This document shows positions 6,645 to 10,002 of a stretch of 10,002 nucleotides of DNA, piece by piece. The stretch lies in the NCBI GenBank assembly GCA_947456995.1, contig CANGVB010000080.1:1-10002 (forward strand). Reading direction: 5' to 3'. Origin of the DNA: Bryobacteraceae bacterium (GTDB lineage Bacteria; Acidobacteriota; Terriglobia; Bryobacterales; Bryobacteraceae). Position 1 is the stretch's first letter. Each line of letters starts with the position of its first letter. The notes beneath the pieces are model-generated. The model was not told the origin of the DNA and made no database searches. It saw only the letters and a program-made list of their open reading frames with translations. A program made the translations under genes and the position numbers.

Positions 6645-7184
6645 CTAGAGGGCTTTGGCGAGTTCTTCGGCAAAAGCGCTGGTGCCACCTGGCTTACCAC
6701 GACGCTTGGCTGCGCGGTTGCGATCTGCGGAGTTGGCAGAAGCAGCGGCAGTACGGTCGCCTGCGGGAGGACGGTCACCCGTGGGGGGACGGTCGCCAGC
6801 AGGGCGATCTCCAGCAGGACGCGTGTCTGTACCAGCAGAACGTGCGCCCATTGGGGCACCTTCTCTGCGACGGTCAGCACCCATGCCGGGTCTGCGGTCT
6901 TCGGAGCGTCCCATCGGAACGCCGGTCTTGCCCTTGGGGGGTTGAGCCGGATTTGCGCGCAGGAGCTTGTCTTCAAGCGGGGCACGATCAAATCGGCGAA
7001 TGATTGCCTGCATCTCTTCCGCATTGGGAGCTTCGATGAAGGCAAAGCCTTTGGATTCCTGGGTCTCGGGATTGCGGATTACTTTGATGGAATCGGCAAC
7101 CAGAGCTTCGGCATTCAACCATGACTGGATGTCATCGGCCGTAACCCAGGTGGGTAAATTGCCAAGAAAAACGGTAAAACTCAT
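6645..7184 (-). CDS. RRM-type RNA-binding protein with repetitive disordered tail
   Basis: This 179-aa protein has one RNA-recognition motif (about 3-78) with RNP2 'VFLGNL' (5-10) and RNP1 'KGFAFIEA' (45-52). The exposed aromatic residues F47 and F49 that stack on RNA bases are present. It should bind single-stranded RNA in the cytoplasm, like the small RRM proteins of cyanobacteria and other bacteria, some of which are cold-induced. The remaining ~100 residues are rich in Gly, Pro, Arg, Asp and Ala, include the RPAGD repeats and an Arg/Lys-rich patch (NRAAKRRGKPGG), and end in a short helix-like 'AFAEELAKAL'. The tail is probably disordered and may add RNA affinity or promote condensation (inference). 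The ATG at 7184 is required for the first beta strand. A leader of about 65 nt is likely, and the gene ends in its own terminator. Confidence 0.9.
   Translation of the reverse strand: MSFTVFLGNLPTWVTADDIQSWLNAEALVADSIKVIRNPETQESKGFAFIEAPNAEEMQAIIRRFDRAPLEDKLLRANPAQPPKGKTGVPMGRSEDRRPGMGADRRREGAPMGARSAGTDTRPAGDRPAGDRPPTGDRPPAGDRTAAASANSADRNRAAKRRGKPGGTSAFAEELAKAL
6756..6821 (-). repeat. Mixed 15/18-bp tandem repeat (RPAGD / RPPxGD)
   Basis: Read on the minus strand, the units are 6821-6807 (15 nt), 6806-6792 (15), 6791-6774 (18) and 6773-6756 (18). They encode R-P-A-G-D, R-P-A-G-D, R-P-P-T-G-D and R-P-P-A-G-D. The codons have drifted while the peptide is kept, suggesting an older, selected repeat in the disordered tail of the RRM protein. 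Confidence 0.88.
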
Positions 7185-7212
7185 TCGGTGGGGCGTCTCG
7201 CTAACAGGGGAT

Positions 7213-7246
7213 CTGACGAAGGTTGGAAAATTTTCGTAGTCGTCAG
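7213..7246. other. Possible hairpin in the RRM gene leader
   Basis: A perfect 7-bp inverted repeat (ctgacga 7213-7219, tcgtcag 7240-7246) lies 29-62 nt upstream of the RRM start, inside the leader predicted from the promoter at 7256-7284. The 20-nt loop contains aaaatttt. It could be a leader stem-loop controlling translation or mRNA stability, but the stem is short. Confidence 0.25.
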
Positions 7247-7255
7247 GCAGTTTTT

Positions 7256-7284
7256 ATGCTAACACCAAACAAATTGGCTTACAA
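7256..7284 (-). promoter_or_regulatory. Candidate promoter of the RRM gene
   Basis: On the minus strand TTGTAA (7284-7279) and TAGCAT (7261-7256) are separated by 17 nt. Each matches the housekeeping -35 and -10 consensus in four of six positions. The position, in an AT-rich patch about 72 nt before the start codon, is suitable. Confidence 0.35.
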
Positions 7285-7310
7285 CGAATTCATGAAATTT
7301 CATCCAATTT
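7271..7310. promoter_or_regulatory. Palindromic element in the divergent intergenic region
   Basis: atgaaatttcat at 7292-7303 is a perfect 12-bp palindrome just upstream of the candidate RRM -35. A second inverted pair, aaattgg (7271-7277) and ccaattt (7304-7310), partly frames it. The site could be an operator for a dimeric regulator of the divergent genes. The rest of the 248-bp gap (7185-7432) is AT-rich near 7250-7330 and shows no further gene. Confidence 0.28.
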
Positions 7311-7432
7311 TTTTATTGCTTTAATTTGAGTCACTTGGTGGGGGAGTGGTGACGATTGAGGTGCGCTGGAATTGAATTTGGTAGCAAGAATGCAGATTGC
7401 GCCGATAAGGGGTACCAGAGCAGTTTGGACCC

Positions 7433-8026
7433 ATGGAAACGACTGATATCAAACTCGAGACGCCGCTGGCGGCTGAAATTCCGGAAAACGAGATCGGACA
7501 CTCGCTCCTCGCGCTGATCCAAACCCATACGGACGCGGGTGCGGCTTCTGTTGAAGAAGCTGAAGCGGCAGTTGCCAGAGAAGCCTCTGTTGCCAGAGAA
7601 GCCACGGTAATTGAGCAGACTGTGATCGAGCCGACTGTGATCGAGCAGACTGTGATTGAGCAGACTGTACAGAACCCGAGGATGCAAACGCATTCCCTGC
7701 GAATGGCCGAAATGTACCTTGCCATTGGCGAACTGCTCGAATTGCTCCACGCCCGGGTAGTAGAAAATCCGCCGGCAACTGGTTCTGCCGAAGGAATCCA
7801 CGAATTGATCCAGGCCAGCGAAGAGCGTCAATGCAGCACGATTGAGGCTGCACTCAAGCAATGGGAATCCGAGCGCAAATCGCAAGAAGCCGAGCGGATG
7901 ATTCATATGGAAACGTTGCAGGTGCAGGCTCAAATTGAAGTGAACCGGCTGCTTCGGGTGATGTGGCTGGGAACCGGACTTGCGGCAGCCGGAGCAGGTA
8001 TTGCGCTTTTTTTGATGCGTACTTGA
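7433..8026 (+). CDS. Tail-anchored coiled-coil protein with IEQTV repeats, unknown function
   Basis: I do not recognise a family for this 197-aa protein. The N-terminal ~58 residues are acidic and Ala/Glu-rich and include two VAREA(S/T) units. Four pentapeptide repeats follow, I-E-Q-T-V with one P for Q (60-79). Residues about 84-110 ('SLRMAEMYLAIGELLELLHAR') and 122-175 look like long amphipathic helices, probably coiled coil. A single C-terminal hydrophobic segment (about 174-197, 'VMWLGTGLAAAGAGIALFLM' plus a basic end) should anchor the protein in the inner membrane with its bulk in the cytoplasm. There is no signal peptide. The ATG at 7433 follows no obvious ribosome site. The stop lies 13 nt before the aminotransferase ATG, so the two may be co-transcribed. 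Confidence 0.72.
   Translation: METTDIKLETPLAAEIPENEIGHSLLALIQTHTDAGAASVEEAEAAVAREASVAREATVIEQTVIEPTVIEQTVIEQTVQNPRMQTHSLRMAEMYLAIGELLELLHARVVENPPATGSAEGIHELIQASEERQCSTIEAALKQWESERKSQEAERMIHMETLQVQAQIEVNRLLRVMWLGTGLAAAGAGIALFLMRT
7571..7606 (+). repeat. 18-bp tandem duplication (VAREAS / VAREAT)
   Basis: Two units (7571-7588, 7589-7606) share their first 15 bases and differ only in the last codon (tct or acg). They encode V-A-R-E-A-S and V-A-R-E-A-T in the N-terminal part of the tail-anchored protein, just before the IEQTV repeats. Confidence 0.9.
7610..7669 (+). repeat. 15-bp tandem repeat, four copies (IEQTV)
   Basis: Units start at 7610, 7625, 7640 and 7655 and read att/atc-gag-cag/ccg-act-gtg/gta. 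They encode I-E-Q-T-V four times with one Pro substitution. The few, mostly synonymous differences suggest recent expansion. Confidence 0.93.
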
Positions 8027-8039
8027 TACGCTCGTAAGG

Positions 8040-9413
8040 ATGGCTCGCGCATATTCTTCAGAACCCCGTACAGTCCCCCAAGTCGACACGAAACTACGCA
8101 AGATTGTTACCCAGATCCCGGCACCGGGATCGATTGAAACGATAGAAACCCTCCGCCGCAATGAGCCGATTGCGATGCAGGGCCAGCCGCCTGTGGTGTG
8201 GGATCACGCCGAAGGCTTTCAGGTTTACGACAAGTGGGGCAATTGCTGGATCGACTGGTCGAGCGGTGTGCTGATCACCAACGCCGGACACGGCCGTAAG
8301 GAGATCATCGACGCGATTGTGCACCAGGCGCAATCGAAGCTGCTCACCAACTATTGTTTCCCGAGCGAGATTCGTGCGCAGTTGACGCAGCGGCTGATTG
8401 ATCTGCTGCCGGCGCCGCTCAAGAAGGTATTTCTGCTCACGACGGGCTCAGAAACCGTTGAGTGTGCGATCAAGCTTTCTCGCGCCCACGCCGTTAAGCA
8501 TCACGGCAAAGAAAAGAACATCATTGTCAGCTATGAGAAGGCGTTTCATGGCCGCACGATGGGCAGCCAGCAGGCGGGCGGCATTCCTGCATTGAAGGAA
8601 TGGATTGTGAATCTGGACCCTGGCTTTGTACAGGTTCCCTTCCCGGACGGCTTTCGTACGCCGGATACAAGTTTTGAATTCTTTCTTGCGTGTCTAGAGC
8701 AGCAGGGCGTGAAGCCCAGCCAGATTGCAGGCGTGATTCTCGAAACCTATCAGGGTGGCAGCGCGAGCTTTGCTCCGGTGGAATACATGCAGAAGATGTA
8801 CGCCTGGACTCGCGAACACGACATCATTCTGACTTGCGACGAAGTGCAGGCGGGCTTTGGCCGTACGGGCAAGCTGTGGGGCTTTGAGCACTATGAGATC
8901 GTGCCGGATCTGACCACCTGGGGAAAGGGTGTTTCGAGTTCGTTGCCGCTCGCCTTTGTGGCAGGCCGTCCTGACTTGATGGACCTCTTCCCGCCGGGCA
9001 GCATGACCAGTACGCACACGGGCAACCCGGTGTGTTGTGCTGCGGCTCTGGCCTCGATCGACATTGTTGTGAACGAAGGTTTGGTGGAGCAATCGAGAGT
9101 GATGGGCGATTTGCTGCTGGACCGTCTGAAGTCTTTGCAGGAAAAATATCCGGACGTGATTGCCTGCGTTGATGGCAAGGGTCTGGTGGCGGGCATGGCC
9201 TGCGTGAAACCTGGCACTCTCGATCCAGACCCGGACCTCGCCTTCCAGATCATCAACAGCATGATGGAGAAGGGCGTGTTGCTCTTCTCGCCGGTGGGCT
9301 TTGGCGGGGCAACGATCAAGATCTGCCCGCCGCTCTGCATCACCGAAGAAGCCTTGCTCGAATCGACGGCTGTGCTGTCTGAATGCTTTGCTGAAGCGCT
9401 GGTTGCTCAATGA
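8040..9413 (+). CDS. Class III PLP-dependent aminotransferase (GabT-like fold), substrate unknown
   Basis: This 457-aa length is usual for acetylornithine/4-aminobutyrate-type transaminases. Visible sites are the phosphate-binding 'TTGSETVECAIK' (134-145), 'FHGRT' (169-173), D267 of 'TCDEVQAGFGRTGKLWGFE', which contacts the PLP pyridine nitrogen, the Schiff-base lysine K296 in 'TTWGKGVSSSLPLAFVAG', and 'THTGNP' (325-330). The GabT region 'EPVQGEGG' is replaced by 'ETYQGGSAS' (235-243), so GABA should not be assumed as donor. It is a cytoplasmic enzyme moving an amino group between a keto or aldehyde acceptor and an amino donor. ATG 8040 directly follows a GTAAGG, too close for a normal ribosome site; translational coupling to the upstream gene is possible. 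Its TGA overlaps the next ATG, so it is probably co-translated with the oxidoreductase. Confidence 0.9.
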   Translation: MARAYSSEPRTVPQVDTKLRKIVTQIPAPGSIETIETLRRNEPIAMQGQPPVVWDHAEGFQVYDKWGNCWIDWSSGVLITNAGHGRKEIIDAIVHQAQSKLLTNYCFPSEIRAQLTQRLIDLLPAPLKKVFLLTTGSETVECAIKLSRAHAVKHHGKEKNIIVSYEKAFHGRTMGSQQAGGIPALKEWIVNLDPGFVQVPFPDGFRTPDTSFEFFLACLEQQGVKPSQIAGVILETYQGGSASFAPVEYMQKMYAWTREHDIILTCDEVQAGFGRTGKLWGFEHYEIVPDLTTWGKGVSSSLPLAFVAGRPDLMDLFPPGSMTSTHTGNPVCCAAALASIDIVVNEGLVEQSRVMGDLLLDRLKSLQEKYPDVIACVDGKGLVAGMACVKPGTLDPDPDLAFQIINSMMEKGVLLFSPVGFGGATIKICPPLCITEEALLESTAVLSECFAEALVAQ

Positions 9414-10002
9414 AAATGCACGTTACCGTGATTGGCGGCGGGATGATCGTTCACGATCAGATCCTGCCGTCGCTCTACCAACTGCGGCGCAAGGGGCTGG
9501 TGGGGAACATCACGATCTGTGCGCGCAACAAGGCGACGCTGGACAATCTGGCCGCCAATGAACGCATCGCGAAGGCTTTTCCGGGCGAGAGCTTTATTGC
9601 GACCACGGCAACCTACAAAGACGTTCTGGCCAACGCAGCGCAGCGGAATCTGACGATTATCGCGCTGCCGGATCAGTTGCATTTTGATGCTGTGATGACG
9701 GCTATTGAAGCGCAGCAGCATGTGATTTGCGTAAAACCGCTGGTGCAGAAAATTCAGCAGGCGAAGATCATCGAGACGGCTGCGCGCGATCGCAATCTCT
9801 TTGTTGGGGTGGAGTATCACAAGCGCTTTGACGACCGTGCTCTGATGGCGCGGGATCGTTATCGTGCGGGACACTTTGGCGACTTCAAGCTGGGGACAGC
9901 TCGGTTGTTTGAGAAATGGTACTACCGGCACTCGAACTTTCAGAACTGGTTCTCGGTGGAGAATTCCGACGCTTTCACCTACATCGGCTGCCATTATGTC
10001 GA
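9410..10002 (+). CDS. Gfo/Idh/MocA-family oxidoreductase, 3' end missing
   Basis: The ATG at 9410 overlaps the aminotransferase stop (ATGA), and the frame is open for 197 codons to the right edge. The N-terminus 'MKMHVTVIGGGMIVHDQILPS' (split over 1-21) is a Rossmann strand-loop with G-G-G-M, typical of NAD(P)-dependent Gfo/Idh/MocA dehydrogenases. 'TIIALPDQLHFDAVMTAIEA' (about 82-101) is the second nucleotide-binding strand with the usual P-x-x-x-H pattern. The family's E-K-P motif appears as V-K-P (about 108-110), keeping the catalytic lysine. 'GVEYHKRFDDRALMARDRYR' and 'EKWYYRHSNFQNW' open the C-terminal substrate domain. It would oxidise or reduce a sugar, inositol or similar hydroxyl. 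Pairing with the aminotransferase suggests keto formation followed by amination, or the reverse. Confidence 0.9.
   Translation, partial: MKMHVTVIGGGMIVHDQILPSLYQLRRKGLVGNITICARNKATLDNLAANERIAKAFPGESFIATTATYKDVLANAAQRNLTIIALPDQLHFDAVMTAIEAQQHVICVKPLVQKIQQAKIIETAARDRNLFVGVEYHKRFDDRALMARDRYRAGHFGDFKLGTARLFEKWYYRHSNFQNWFSVENSDAFTYIGCHYV

Noticed and set aside
8694..9410. A 238-codon minus-strand frame under the aminotransferase
   Set aside because: It is a shadow of a gene with intact PLP-enzyme motifs, with an Arg/His/Gln-rich composition.
9407..9994. A 195-codon minus-strand frame at the right edge
   Set aside because: The plus strand encodes a convincing Gfo/Idh/MocA oxidoreductase over the same bases.

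Overview
The window looks like chromosomal DNA of an acidobacterium of the Solibacter/Bryobacter group. The main evidence is the C-terminal part of the phosphatase gene (about 2079-2555). It carries the pattern 'VVNAASF...GSLVSVFG...LNLLLPQ', typical of the 'Solibacter uncharacterized C-terminal domain' (TIGR03437) attached to many secreted proteins in that lineage. A CotH-like secreted-kinase gene, an RRM RNA-binding protein and moderately high GC content fit this, but no rRNA or other taxonomic marker is present.

Layout. (1) 2-2573, plus strand: the 3' part of a CotH-family gene, then a Tat-exported purple-acid-phosphatase-like protein. (2) 2593-4268, minus strand: in transcription order, a ribbon-helix-helix VapB-like antitoxin, a VapC-like PIN toxin broken by a perfect 17-bp tandem duplication, and an orphan formyltransferase. 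(3) 4399-5425, plus strand: a doubtful 48-codon ORF and a two-domain GNAT acetyltransferase whose stop codon overlaps that of the next, convergent gene. (4) 5422-7184, minus strand: a membrane-anchored PIN-TRAM (YacL-type) protein and, upstream of it, an RRM protein with a repetitive disordered tail. A strong hairpin terminator separates the two. (5) 7185-7432: an AT-rich divergent intergenic region with a 12-bp palindrome and a candidate minus-strand promoter. (6) 7433 to the right edge, plus strand: a tail-anchored coiled-coil protein of unknown function, a class III PLP aminotransferase and the start of a Gfo/Idh/MocA oxidoreductase. The last two genes overlap by 4 bp (ATGA) and probably act in one pathway that oxidises and transaminates a small, perhaps sugar-like, substrate.

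The most notable theme is short-unit tandem repetition. Six tracts with 14-18 bp units occur in 10 kb. Two are non-multiples of three and change reading frames: one disrupts the toxin and one truncates the formyltransferase C-terminus. Four are multiples of three and expand low-complexity protein segments (GTASG, RPAGD, VAREAS/T, IEQTV). No CRISPR array, insertion sequence, tRNA or rRNA was seen, and no gene-free stretch exceeds 300 bases.
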